Below are positions 1 through 7,340 of a stretch of DNA of 43,313 nucleotides, one piece after another; positions within the stretch are counted from its first letter, which is position 1, and the number at the start of each line of letters is the position of its first letter. The notes beneath the pieces are model-generated. The model was not told where the DNA came from. It did not search any database and was given only the letters and a program-made list of their open reading frames with translations. The translations under genes were made by a program, and so were the position numbers. The stretch covers positions 1-43,313 of the forward strand of contig JAAXZE010000204.1 in NCBI GenBank assembly GCA_012720075.1, written 5' to 3'. This DNA comes from Clostridia bacterium. Its GTDB lineage: Bacteria; Bacillota; Peptococcia; Peptococcales; BICA1-8.

Positions 1-5
1 TTAAT

Positions 6-207
6 CCGGCACTTAATTGAAACTATTAATTTTGTATCTTTTAAATAAAAAATAATAAATATAAATAAAAGAATAATTAAGAACGTAACTATATTTTCAA
101 TTAAGTGCCGGGGAGTTTTGATAATTCCCGAAGCCACCGAGTTCATTCCTAATAATTGTTTGAGCTAGCTTTTCGTTGATAATAAATTTGGTTTGTTAAC
201 AAGCTGA
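6..207 (+). repeat. Structured intergenic repeat, copy 1
   Basis: This 202-bp block recurs at 36581-36779 with roughly nine in ten bases identical. Its first part is bounded by a perfect 17-bp inverted repeat, CCGGCACTTAATTGAAA at 6-22 and its complement at 95-111, enclosing about 70 bp of very AT-rich sequence. A conserved tail of about 96 bp follows, with a 7-bp hairpin (GGGAGTT, loop TTGAT, AATTCCC) and a palindromic GTTTGTTAACAAGC. No open frame is conserved. A terminator-like hairpin follows directly in both copies. The 17-bp ends suggest a MITE-like element, but the conserved tail outside them would also fit a structured RNA. Only 5 bp lie to its left, so target-site duplications cannot be checked. 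Confidence 0.85.
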
Positions 208-240
208 GGATAACCTTTTTTCAATGGTTATCCTCTTTTT
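206..240 (+). terminator. Intrinsic terminator after repeat copy 1
   Basis: GAGGATAACC at 206-215 pairs perfectly with GGTTATCCTC at 226-235 and is followed by five T residues. The T-tract lies on the plus side, so it best ends a plus-strand transcript through the repeat. The same hairpin may also protect the 3' end of the converging minus-strand operon. Confidence 0.75.
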
Positions 241-254
241 AAATATGTTCTTTC

Positions 255-1349
255 TCATTTAAAAGTTAACTTGTTTCTATCGGCCAAAACCTTTACGGTT
301 ATGGTTATTAACACAATAATTCCAAGGTATCCGGTATAAGGATAAACTGTGCCGATTAGCATTCCGAAAGGCAGCTGTCCGCCGAAAAAGGCGAAAATTG
401 ATAAGACAATGACGGCAATTTTGTTTCTGTTAGTGCCCTCTTTGCCTATTTTGTTGGCGGAAACCCAAAGCATGGGAGCGGCGGTACTGAATATTTCACA
501 TAGCAATATTATTGAAAAAATCATTCCAAAGGCCGGCGTAATTAAATCGGCAAAGTACAAGTTGGGAATGGCAAGATGGGCAATATCACCTATATAGGCC
601 AACAAGGCCAGGTTCAATAGGAGGCCGGAAGTCATCAATGCAACGGATCCTATTACGGCACCCAGTACTGCTTCTTTGCCGGTGGCAGCCCCTTTGCCCA
701 TTTCCGCCAAGAAAGGAATGGAGCCGGTTACGTTGTAAGCCACATATAAGATACCGGCCAGCCACCAGGCGCTGGGGGAACCGGTGGCTCTCGGCAGTTC
801 GCCTACTTGTTTCATGGCTTCTGAAACATTGGCCAAACCCCCGGGGTTGTTAATCAGGGCCACCAGGGCAATTATAATGGGAAAAATTATGGTCAGGGGG
901 CCAAGACTGCCGATGATATCAACCAGTCTTTTCAAGCCGAACATGTTGGTAATCATTACTAAAAAAGCCATAAATGCGGCACCCATATAATGGGGTAAGC
1001 CGAAGTATTGATTCATGGGTGCCCCTGCTCCGGAAATCATTACTACGACAACGGCAAAGAGGAAAACCGGTATGAAGTATTCCAAAAAGGTTCCCAAGAT
1101 TTTACCGCAGTAGTAACGAAAAGGATTGAAATAATAGTTATTTCTGTTATCAAATCCATATTTCATTATAAGGGCGCCGCTCCAGGCAAATAAAAACATG
1201 CTGATGAAAATGCCGCCAATACTCCAAATGCCATAGGCCGTAAAAAATTGCATGACTTCCTGTCCTGTGGCAAATCCTGAGCCAATCATAAAAGCAGTAA
1301 AGGCTCCGGCAAACTTTATGATTCTTAACCAACTGGTACGCTCTCCCAT
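255..1349 (-). CDS. YkvI-family membrane protein (APC-superfamily transporter-like)
   Basis: The 364-residue product is almost entirely hydrophobic, with about ten predicted membrane segments. It begins with the GSGFATGQE signature at residues 23-31, typical of the YkvI family. YkvI proteins resemble amino-acid/cation symporters of the APC fold, but as far as I know their substrate is not established. GGAGG lies about six bases upstream of the ATG. It is the second gene after the T-box leader, 29 bp behind an aminotransferase, so I infer amino-acid transport, plausibly of an aromatic amino acid. The transport role is inferred from context rather than from catalytic residues. Confidence 0.85.
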   Translation of the reverse strand: MGERTSWLRIIKFAGAFTAFMIGSGFATGQEVMQFFTAYGIWSIGGIFISMFLFAWSGALIMKYGFDNRNNYYFNPFRYYCGKILGTFLEYFIPVFLFAVVVVMISGAGAPMNQYFGLPHYMGAAFMAFLVMITNMFGLKRLVDIIGSLGPLTIIFPIIIALVALINNPGGLANVSEAMKQVGELPRATGSPSAWWLAGILYVAYNVTGSIPFLAEMGKGAATGKEAVLGAVIGSVALMTSGLLLNLALLAYIGDIAHLAIPNLYFADLITPAFGMIFSIILLCEIFSTAAPMLWVSANKIGKEGTNRNKIAVIVLSIFAFFGGQLPFGMLIGTVYPYTGYLGIIVLITITVKVLADRNKLTFK

Positions 1350-1378
1350 GAGTTTCCTCCAAGCTATAAAATAACGTT

Positions 1379-2470
1379 TTATTTCATTAGTAATTTTTCA
1401 GCATCATGCAAACATTCCATTAAAAGGGACATATTTTTATGGACATGTAATCTTATGCAATTTTTCCCCAGCCCCTCATAGCATGTACAGGAAACGGCCC
1501 GGACTCCTGTTTGTTCTAATACTTTACAAAGATCTATTTCTTCGTTTTCGCAATAGAGCAGGGATATAGGAGTATAATCGGAAGTGTGGGCCATATTTAT
1601 TACTTTTAAGCCTGCCCGCAAAGTTTTTTTCGCTTCATGAACCCGCTTCTTTGTTTGTTCAATCCAGTCGCTCTCCAGAAGCCTAAGAGCAATGTATTCG
1701 GCAATAGTGCTTTTGGAAAAAGGAAGATTTACTTTGTTTACCAAATCTATTACTCCTTTTTGGGCAATGATATAGCCCAGTCTAATGCCGGCCGCCCCAA
1801 AGCCTTTGGAAAAAGTTCGGACTACTGCAAAGTTATCGTATGTATTAACCAGTTTGCCGGCCGAGTTTTCATTGTCCATGTAGTCACCATAGGCTTCATC
1901 GATAACGACAAAACTATTCCGGGCTTGAGCTTCTTTTATAATTTTTTCGATAATATCCAAGCCGATAATCTGACCGGTGGGGTTATTGGGATTATCAATA
2001 TAAATATAAGCAGTTTGATATTTAGTCATTGTCTCTAAAAAAACATCGGGATTAAATTTATAATTTTCTTCCTTTCTGAGGTATACCGGACGGTATTGGG
2101 CGCCATATGTTATGAAATCGTCTACCACTGCAGTAAATTGGGGAGCGATGCCCAGAATTACTCTACCTTCCTTTAAAATCATCCGGTTTAAGGCCACAAC
2201 CGCTCCGATGGACCCACAGGTCAGGGTAATATTCTCGGGAGCAATCTGAAAACTTTTAGAATAGTAACGGGCGATGGCTTCTTTTAATTCCAGGTCCGAA
2301 TGGGGATAAAGGGCGATATTTGTAAACAGGTCTCTGGGGCAATCAAGACCGGGCCATGTTCCATACGGGTTTGAACCCATTGAACAGTCGATTTTATAAT
2401 CAAAATCCGCCAGATGTTCTGCATAATCGTTTCTTTCTTGGTTCAAGATGAATTTATTAATACCGTACAT
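1379..2470 (-). CDS. HisC-family PLP-dependent aminotransferase
   Basis: This is a fold-type I aminotransferase close to histidinol-phosphate/aromatic aminotransferases. Visible features are the DNPNNPTG motif (about residues 159-166), the PLP-contacting aspartate in VVIDEAYGDY (about 191), and the Schiff-base lysine in RTFSKGFGAAGIRLGY (about 222). The frame is open 13 codons upstream, but the ATG at 2470 has GGAG nine to ten bases away and gives the usual N-terminus, so I chose it (363 residues). It is the first gene after the T-box leader, followed by the YkvI-like transporter. HisC relatives transaminate histidinol phosphate or phenylpyruvate/tyrosine. The absence of other his genes and a Phe-type specifier favour an aromatic substrate, but that is inference. 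Confidence 0.88.
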   Translation of the reverse strand: MYGINKFILNQERNDYAEHLADFDYKIDCSMGSNPYGTWPGLDCPRDLFTNIALYPHSDLELKEAIARYYSKSFQIAPENITLTCGSIGAVVALNRMILKEGRVILGIAPQFTAVVDDFITYGAQYRPVYLRKEENYKFNPDVFLETMTKYQTAYIYIDNPNNPTGQIIGLDIIEKIIKEAQARNSFVVIDEAYGDYMDNENSAGKLVNTYDNFAVVRTFSKGFGAAGIRLGYIIAQKGVIDLVNKVNLPFSKSTIAEYIALRLLESDWIEQTKKRVHEAKKTLRAGLKVINMAHTSDYTPISLLYCENEEIDLCKVLEQTGVRAVSCTCYEGLGKNCIRLHVHKNMSLLMECLHDAEKLLMK

Positions 2471-2549
2471 AAGAACCATCTCCAGCAACAAATTTTTGGT
2501 TTTGATCACCTATAAATCTTATTCTACCATCCTACAACCTGGGTTTAGA

Positions 2550-2850
2550 AAATTAAAAACCTTTCATCCCGGGTTTAGGGACGAAAGGTTATTCCGCGGT
2601 ACCACCCTTATTGGTCAAAAAAATGACCCGCTTGGCAGGATACTAACAGGTTAAAGCAAAAAGCCGTAAATACCCTCTTCCTTATAACGGTGGAAGCTCC
2701 GGTTTCACCTACTGGTGACTTTTCAGCGAAACAACTCCGGAGGGAACTTCATTTTAACCTGGTTACCGGTTTCCAGCATATCCGGCTCTCTGTAAACTTT
2801 AGTTAAAACTACTTTCCTCTTTCACGGATTTTATTTATTTTTGTCAATTT
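2550..2850 (-). promoter_or_regulatory. T-box leader, probably tRNA-Phe responsive
   Basis: Read on the minus strand, the leader holds the hallmark T-box sequence AAGGGTGGTACCGCGG (2594-2609). A perfect terminator stem (AACCTTTCGTCCC / GGGATGAAAGGTT, 2558-2590) and a T-rich tract follow. Stem I is visible upstream: the TTTTAAC/GTTAAAA helix, an AGTAG loop on its 5' side, the AGAGAG bulge, and TGAAGTTCC on the 3' side. Aligned with the known glyQS T-box (helix, GAA, one base, specifier), the specifier reads TTC, a phenylalanine codon. The base after it is C rather than the usual purine, which lowers certainty. Uncharged tRNA would favour antitermination and expression of the aminotransferase and transporter. 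Confidence 0.93.
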
Positions 2851-2857
2851 GAATACG

Positions 2858-2886
2858 ATTATAAGGTTAATAATAATATTTGTCAA
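2858..2886 (-). promoter_or_regulatory. Sigma-A promoter of the T-box operon
   Basis: On the minus strand a perfect TTGACA (2881-2886) is separated by exactly 17 bp from a perfect TATAAT (2858-2863). The predicted start near 2850 places the whole T-box leader in the transcript. Confidence 0.88.
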
Positions 2887-2916
2887 CATGTTAAAATTTT
2901 AGAAGAAAAAAGACAA

Positions 2917-2945
2917 TTGGATATTTTTGTTCCCAGGTATATAAA
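2917..2945 (+). promoter_or_regulatory. Candidate promoter of the two-component operon
   Basis: TTGGAT (2917-2922) and TATAAA (2940-2945) are spaced 17 bp apart on the plus strand, about 100 bp before the response regulator. A TATAAT at about 2966 lacks a good -35 and is the alternative. It lies back to back with the T-box promoter. Confidence 0.45.
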
Positions 2946-3044
2946 CCAAAAGGGGAAGAAGTCATATAATGCAGGATTATTTCCGGATTTGTAGAAATAC
3001 CAAAACTATTAAAAACTGGTAACAGTAAATGGGGAGGAGCGGCT

Positions 3045-4055
3045 GTGAGGATATTATTAGCTGATGACAATGACGGCAGCCGGACAAGCGTAGCCGATTT
3101 TTTGCGCAAGATTGGCTATGAGGTTGATGAATACAAAGACGGTTATAGTGCCTTGAAAGGCTTTTTGGTAAATAATTATGACATGGTTTTGTCGGATATA
3201 AAAATGCCTAACATGACCGGTATTGAGCTATTAAAGGCAATATCCGCTTCTCCATACAAAAATGATGTTGATGTGGTCTTGTTTACAGGCCATGGAGATT
3301 TGGATTTTGCGATCCAGGCCTTACGCCTGGGGGCCTATGACTATTTGTTAAAACCTTTGAATATTAAAGAACTGGTAGAAGTAACCGAAAGGGTTGCCAA
3401 GCGGAGAAATGAAGAGCGGAAAAAGATTAATATTATGTTCCTTCATAACAATTCTTTGTTTTGCGAAGGTTTAAAATACATCTTTAGCCGGTCTAATAAA
3501 TTTAATCTCATCGGAGAGGCTGAAACTTTTGGAAAAGCCTTAAATCTTCTGCAAACTGTAAAAGTGGATGCGTTACTTATAGACATGGATCAATTTAGAA
3601 ATGATACAGAGAAATATTGTAAAGAAATCAAAGAAAAATTTCCCCGTTTGAATATTATTCTTCTATATTCCCACGATGGTTTATTATCTAAGGGTATGAA
3701 AGAATGCTGCAATCTTTGGATTAACAAAGATACTGATGCCAATAATATTACCTATATGTTGGAACAGATAGAAAAGGGCAAAGAAGTAGCCAATTTTGTT
3801 GTATCAAATGCCGTTACTGACGAAAAAAAGGAAAAGCTGCAAAGGCTGACTTCCAAAGAATATCAGGTTCTGGCGTTATTGGTCCAAGGCCTGACAAACA
3901 AAGAGATTGCGGAAAAAATGTTTATCAGCCAATCAACGGTCAGGACTTATGTATCCAAAATTTTAGAAAAACTGGAGGCTCCCAACAGGGCAGCGGCGGC
4001 GGCCTACGGGGCAAGGTATATAAAGCCGTCTGAACAGGCTGATTTAGAAAAATAA
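3045..4055 (+). CDS. Double-receiver LuxR-type response regulator
   Basis: A GTG start follows GGGGAGGAG. The 336-residue protein has an intact N-terminal receiver domain (about 1-120): acidic pair D7-D8, phosphoacceptor D51 in LSDIKMP, the TG of VLFTGHG and the lysine of LLKPL. A second receiver-like domain (about 125-245) resembles NarL-class receivers, but its acidic pocket reads LHNNS, so it is probably not phosphorylated. A LuxR/NarL helix-turn-helix occupies about 265-330 (LTNKEIAEKMFISQSTVRTY). The kinase gene starts 13 bp downstream and is the obvious partner. The output is predicted to be DNA binding. The order receiver, pseudo-receiver, HTH is unusual and suggests the second domain serves dimerisation or a protein contact. 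Confidence 0.9.
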   Translation: MRILLADDNDGSRTSVADFLRKIGYEVDEYKDGYSALKGFLVNNYDMVLSDIKMPNMTGIELLKAISASPYKNDVDVVLFTGHGDLDFAIQALRLGAYDYLLKPLNIKELVEVTERVAKRRNEERKKINIMFLHNNSLFCEGLKYIFSRSNKFNLIGEAETFGKALNLLQTVKVDALLIDMDQFRNDTEKYCKEIKEKFPRLNIILLYSHDGLLSKGMKECCNLWINKDTDANNITYMLEQIEKGKEVANFVVSNAVTDEKKEKLQRLTSKEYQVLALLVQGLTNKEIAEKMFISQSTVRTYVSKILEKLEAPNRAAAAAYGARYIKPSEQADLEK

Positions 4056-4068
4056 GGGGTAGGCGGAG

Positions 4069-5790
4069 ATGAGGAAAAAGCTGGTGCGATATTATTGGGG
4101 GAAAACCCGGCAAGAAATTAAACAAACTCTGGATTTAACAAAAAAAAGACTGGACGAGATAGAATTATTGCTAAAAGGTACGGCAATTGTTTTAGAAAAC
4201 TGCTCTTTTAAACAAATGGCCAAACAAATCTTTGATTTGTGCCAAGAACTAATTGGGGCTACCGCCGGTTATGTAGCCCTAGTATCGGAAGAGTGTCGAG
4301 AAAATGTAGCTCTATTTTTGGATACCGGTGAAAGTGCCTGTACCCTGGAGCCCAAATTGCCTATACCTCTCCGTGGTTTGCGAAAGTATGCCTGTCAAAG
4401 TGGAAAAACAGTATTTGAAAACAATTTTACTGAAAGTACGTATTATAAATATTTGCCCCAGGGTCATATAGCGATAGAAAATGTTTTGTTTTCCCCTTTG
4501 GTTACCAAGGGCAAGGTAGTGGGTTTATTAGGTCTGGCCAATAAAAAGAACGGTTTTTCCGATTATGATGTGAATTTGATACAGTCGTTTAGTGAACTGA
4601 TGGCTTTAGCTTTAGATAACAGCAGAAAAATGGACATTTTACATGATAATGAAGAAAGGTTTAAAGCTGTTTCCCAGAGGAGTGAAAACCGCTTTAGAAC
4701 AATTTTTGAGAATGCTCCTGTGGGTATAGTTTTGGTGGACCCTAATACCATTATTTCTTTAGCAAATTCTGCTTTTTGTAAAATGGTGGATTATACAAAA
4801 CAAGAGTTGGAAAATAAGACTATGTTCGATATCAGCCATCCCGAAGATTTGGTAATTACTGCAAGTTTTTTAAAAGAAGCGGCTTTAGGGAACAAAAATT
4901 ATTTTTATTATAAAAAGCGTTATATTTCAAAAACGGGTAAGATTGTCTGGGCTAATGTAGCCATCTCGGTGTTAAAAGATATAAATGGCAATATAGAAAA
5001 TTATCTGGTTATGGTTGAAGACATAACCCAAAAGATTGAGGCTGAAGAACAGCTGGCTAAAGCCAGGAGGAAAGCCGCCGTTGATGAGAAACTGGCCGCC
5101 CTCGGTACTTTGGCGGCAGGAATTGCTCATGAAATTAACCAGCCCCTTAATTCCCTAAAGGTTAATGTGGACAGTATTTTATATTGTTATGAAAAGTTCG
5201 GAAAGATCGATGAAGGTGAACTGATTGCTAAGCTAAAATCAATTTCTCAGGAGACCGAAGGAATCAGCTCAATCATCAATAATGTGCGGTCTTTTGTCCG
5301 TAATGAAAGAAGTCTTTCCGTTGAACCTTGCGACATTAATAATATTATTGAAAATGTGCTGCAAAAAATGGAGAAAGAGTTAAAAGATAATAAAATTATC
5401 CTGGTTAGAAACTTAAAGGACATTCCCTGTATTAAAGGAAATAGAACCGGTTTGGAGACGGTGGTAGTGAACCTTTTGAATAATTCCGTCAAGGCTTTTA
5501 AAAGAACAGTCAATAAACAAAAGGAGATTGCCGTCAGTACTTTAGTTGAAGAAAGAAATATTTATATAGAAATAAGCGATAATGCTACCGGTATAAATGA
5601 AAGCATATTGGATATGATTTATGATCCCTTTTTTACTACCGGGGCCGTTAATGAGGGCATGGGTTTAGGGTTGACAATGGTTCATTGGGTGGTCAAAAGG
5701 CATCAGGGGAATATTGAGATAACAAACAATAATCAGGGAGGAGTAACCTGCAGGATACAGATCCCCATTTTGCCGGAGGAAAACCTATAA
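4069..5790 (+). CDS. Cytoplasmic sensor histidine kinase (GAF-PAS-HisKA-HATPase)
   Basis: The 573-residue protein has no membrane segment. A GAF domain spans about 35-185 and a PAS domain about 205-325 (NRFRTIFENAPVGIVLVD). The dimerisation helix carries the phospho-accepting histidine H354 in AAGIAHEINQPL, of the NtrB-like HEINQPL type. The ATPase domain shows the N box (VVNLLNNSVKAF), G1 (ISDNATGI), F box (YDPFFTTG) and G2 (GMGLGLTMVHWVV). In G1 the usual DNGxG is DNATG, an acceptable variant. It follows the response regulator by 13 bp and should phosphorylate its first receiver. The signal is intracellular; the GAF and PAS pockets do not reveal the ligand. A strong terminator ends the operon. 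Confidence 0.92.
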   Translation: MRKKLVRYYWGKTRQEIKQTLDLTKKRLDEIELLLKGTAIVLENCSFKQMAKQIFDLCQELIGATAGYVALVSEECRENVALFLDTGESACTLEPKLPIPLRGLRKYACQSGKTVFENNFTESTYYKYLPQGHIAIENVLFSPLVTKGKVVGLLGLANKKNGFSDYDVNLIQSFSELMALALDNSRKMDILHDNEERFKAVSQRSENRFRTIFENAPVGIVLVDPNTIISLANSAFCKMVDYTKQELENKTMFDISHPEDLVITASFLKEAALGNKNYFYYKKRYISKTGKIVWANVAISVLKDINGNIENYLVMVEDITQKIEAEEQLAKARRKAAVDEKLAALGTLAAGIAHEINQPLNSLKVNVDSILYCYEKFGKIDEGELIAKLKSISQETEGISSIINNVRSFVRNERSLSVEPCDINNIIENVLQKMEKELKDNKIILVRNLKDIPCIKGNRTGLETVVVNLLNNSVKAFKRTVNKQKEIAVSTLVEERNIYIEISDNATGINESILDMIYDPFFTTGAVNEGMGLGLTMVHWVVKRHQGNIEITNNNQGGVTCRIQIPILPEENL

Positions 5791-5809
5791 ATTTTCACCA
5801 GGCTATGGG

Positions 5810-5853
5810 AAAGCCACTGAAAAATCGCCGTAATTTTTCAGTGGCTTTTTCGT
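5810..5853 (+). terminator. Intrinsic terminator of the two-component operon
   Basis: AAAGCCACTGAAAAAT pairs with ATTTTTCAGTGGCTTT around a seven-base loop and is followed by a T-rich end. It separates the two-component pair from the partner-switching genes. Confidence 0.9.
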
Positions 5854-5896
5854 TTAAATGAGACTGTTTTTTCTTTAAATCACTAAAAATAGATAA

Positions 5897-5927
5897 ATGT
5901 CTATAAAATATTAGACGAATGTCTATA
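5897..5927 (+). promoter_or_regulatory. Candidate operator: paired ATGTCTATA repeats
   Basis: ATGTCTATA occurs at 5897-5905 and again at 5919-5927, 22 bp apart start to start, about two helical turns. The second copy also lies in a short dyad (TAGAC...GTCTA). AGACGAA within it is one base from the Spo0A box TGNCGAA. The pair sits about 105 bp before the Spo0E-like gene, in an otherwise AT-rich gap with no clear promoter. A regulator-binding role is only suggested. Confidence 0.35.
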
Positions 5928-6032
5928 GCAAAAAATGTCAAGTATTAATAAAATGAGAAAAGGAAGAATTATGTCATTTTTTGTTGAAAGATTGAATGAA
6001 TTATAATTTACTAAACGGTGGTAATGGATAAT

Positions 6033-6197
6033 ATGCCTGCAAAAAATTCATTACTTCAAGAAATAGAAAATAAAAGACAACAGTTAAATGATTTATATAA
6101 AAATGAAAAATATCTTTTAAGCAAAGTTTTATTGGAAAAAAGTAAAGAGCTTGATAAATTAATACTAAGGTATCTAAAGTTATTTGAAAAAAAATGA
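6033..6197 (+). CDS. Spo0E-like aspartyl-phosphate phosphatase family protein
   Basis: This 54-residue frame is small and easily overlooked. It reads as two amphipathic helices with the family pattern IENKRQQLNDLY followed by LEKSKELDKLILRYLK, where SKELDKLI matches the SQELDxLI signature of Spo0E/YnzD/YisI proteins. These proteins dephosphorylate the sporulation regulator Spo0A. The ATG at 6033 has GGTGG eight bases upstream; an in-frame ATG at 6024 sits too close to it. It begins a run of plus-strand signalling genes and precedes the RsbW-like kinase by 36 bp. It suggests a spore-forming host and a possible link between this block and sporulation initiation, or dephosphorylation of a different receiver domain. 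Confidence 0.82.
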   Translation: MPAKNSLLQEIENKRQQLNDLYKNEKYLLSKVLLEKSKELDKLILRYLKLFEKK

Positions 6198-6233
6198 CGG
6201 GATACATTAGTTTTAAAAAGGTGTGTTGTTAAC

Positions 6234-6617
6234 GTGGAAAAACAAAGAGAGTTTATACTTTATGGATTGGGGGATTTTCCAAAAATACTAGATGAAATAG
6301 CGAAAATTACCAAAGGTATTTTGGACGAATTTGATTTGCAGTTGATACTTTCAGAATCCTTGTCCAATGCTTTTATCCATGGGAACAACAGCGATGATAC
6401 CAAACCCATTTATTTACGGTTAAAGTTGGAAGACGAGTTAATAAGATTTGAAATTGAAGATTCCGGGGCGGGAAAAAAAGAGTTTAAGGTGCCGGAAGAA
6501 ATTAGTGGTGAAAATATATTAGACGATCACGGAAGGGGACTTTTTTTACTCAAGTGTTTTACTGACAGCATGGATTTTTATAACAATACACTGTTCCTGA
6601 CGAAAAAATGTCGTTGA
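6234..6617 (+). CDS. RsbW/SpoIIAB-like anti-sigma serine kinase (HATPase)
   Basis: This 127-residue GHKL ATPase starts with GTG. The N box (LILSESLSNAFIHGN), the G1 box (EIEDSGAG) and the G2 box (DHGRGLFLLK) are all present, the classic arrangement of RsbW-type kinases. Such kinases bind a sigma factor or other client and phosphorylate a STAS antagonist on serine. A matching STAS protein (10834-11148) and a PP2C phosphatase (7333-8790) are nearby, which completes a partner-switching set. No sigma factor gene is present, so the client may be a non-sigma protein or encoded elsewhere. The protein is slightly shorter than typical RsbW. Confidence 0.85.
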   Translation: MEKQREFILYGLGDFPKILDEIAKITKGILDEFDLQLILSESLSNAFIHGNNSDDTKPIYLRLKLEDELIRFEIEDSGAGKKEFKVPEEISGENILDDHGRGLFLLKCFTDSMDFYNNTLFLTKKCR

Positions 6618-6683
6618 AATAAAGAAAAGCATAATTTTTTTTGTTTTTCCGGAAATTTGAGATGATTTTTGGTGGCGAGAACA

Positions 6684-7340
6684 ATGCATGATGATGTAGG
6701 GCAACTTTTAAAAAGAATATGGAGTAAAGAATACAAGTTTCGCGAAAAAGACCTGGATTATTTAAGAGGTATTTTTCTTATTAAAAACCTCATCGATACA
6801 AATGATCATTATACTTACACCCATTCCATACAAGTTTCCCGTTACGCATATTTAATCGGACGGGCGATGAATATGGGCAAAACTCAGTTAGAGGAACTTT
6901 TATTAACGGCTTTGCTGCATGATATCGGCAAATCCCGGTTATCTGTCGGTATTATTTTAAAAAAAGAGCCATTAACCCCAGAGGAATATGAAGAAATAAA
7001 AAAGCATGTCTATTGCGGTGCGGAAATTGTAAGAAATTATAAATTTTCCGAGGGCCTGTACCGGAATATCCTTTACCACCATGAAAGATGGGATGGCAAG
7101 GGTTATCCCTTGGGCTTAAAAGGCAAAAAGATACCGTTAATATCCAGAATAGTGACCGTAGCCGATTCTTTTGATGCCATGACTACCAATCGGCCTTATA
7201 AAGCCGGAATGTCTTTAGATGTCGCATTGGAAGAATTAAGAAAACATTCCAATAAGCAATTTGACGGCGAGATAGTACAAGTTTTCATTAATATGATACA
7301 AAGAGAAAGGGATTGGAGGAAAAGTTTACTGTATGGGTGA
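6684..7340 (+). CDS. HD-GYP domain protein (putative cyclic-di-GMP phosphodiesterase)
   Basis: The protein is essentially a single HD-GYP domain. Visible motifs are the metal-binding histidines in YTHSIQVSRYA, the HD pair in LLTALLHDIGKSRL, the HHERWDGKGYP signature, and the downstream VADSFDAMTTNRPYK. HD-GYP enzymes hydrolyse cyclic-di-GMP. TTG and GTG starts lie 15 and 12 bases upstream, but only the ATG at 6684 has a GGTGG site at suitable spacing (218 residues). There is no separate sensor or receiver domain, so it probably acts with neighbouring proteins. Its 3' end overlaps the PP2C phosphatase gene by 8 bp, which indicates coupled translation and a functional link. Confidence 0.9.
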   Translation: MHDDVGQLLKRIWSKEYKFREKDLDYLRGIFLIKNLIDTNDHYTYTHSIQVSRYAYLIGRAMNMGKTQLEELLLTALLHDIGKSRLSVGIILKKEPLTPEEYEEIKKHVYCGAEIVRNYKFSEGLYRNILYHHERWDGKGYPLGLKGKKIPLISRIVTVADSFDAMTTNRPYKAGMSLDVALEELRKHSNKQFDGEIVQVFINMIQRERDWRKSLLYG

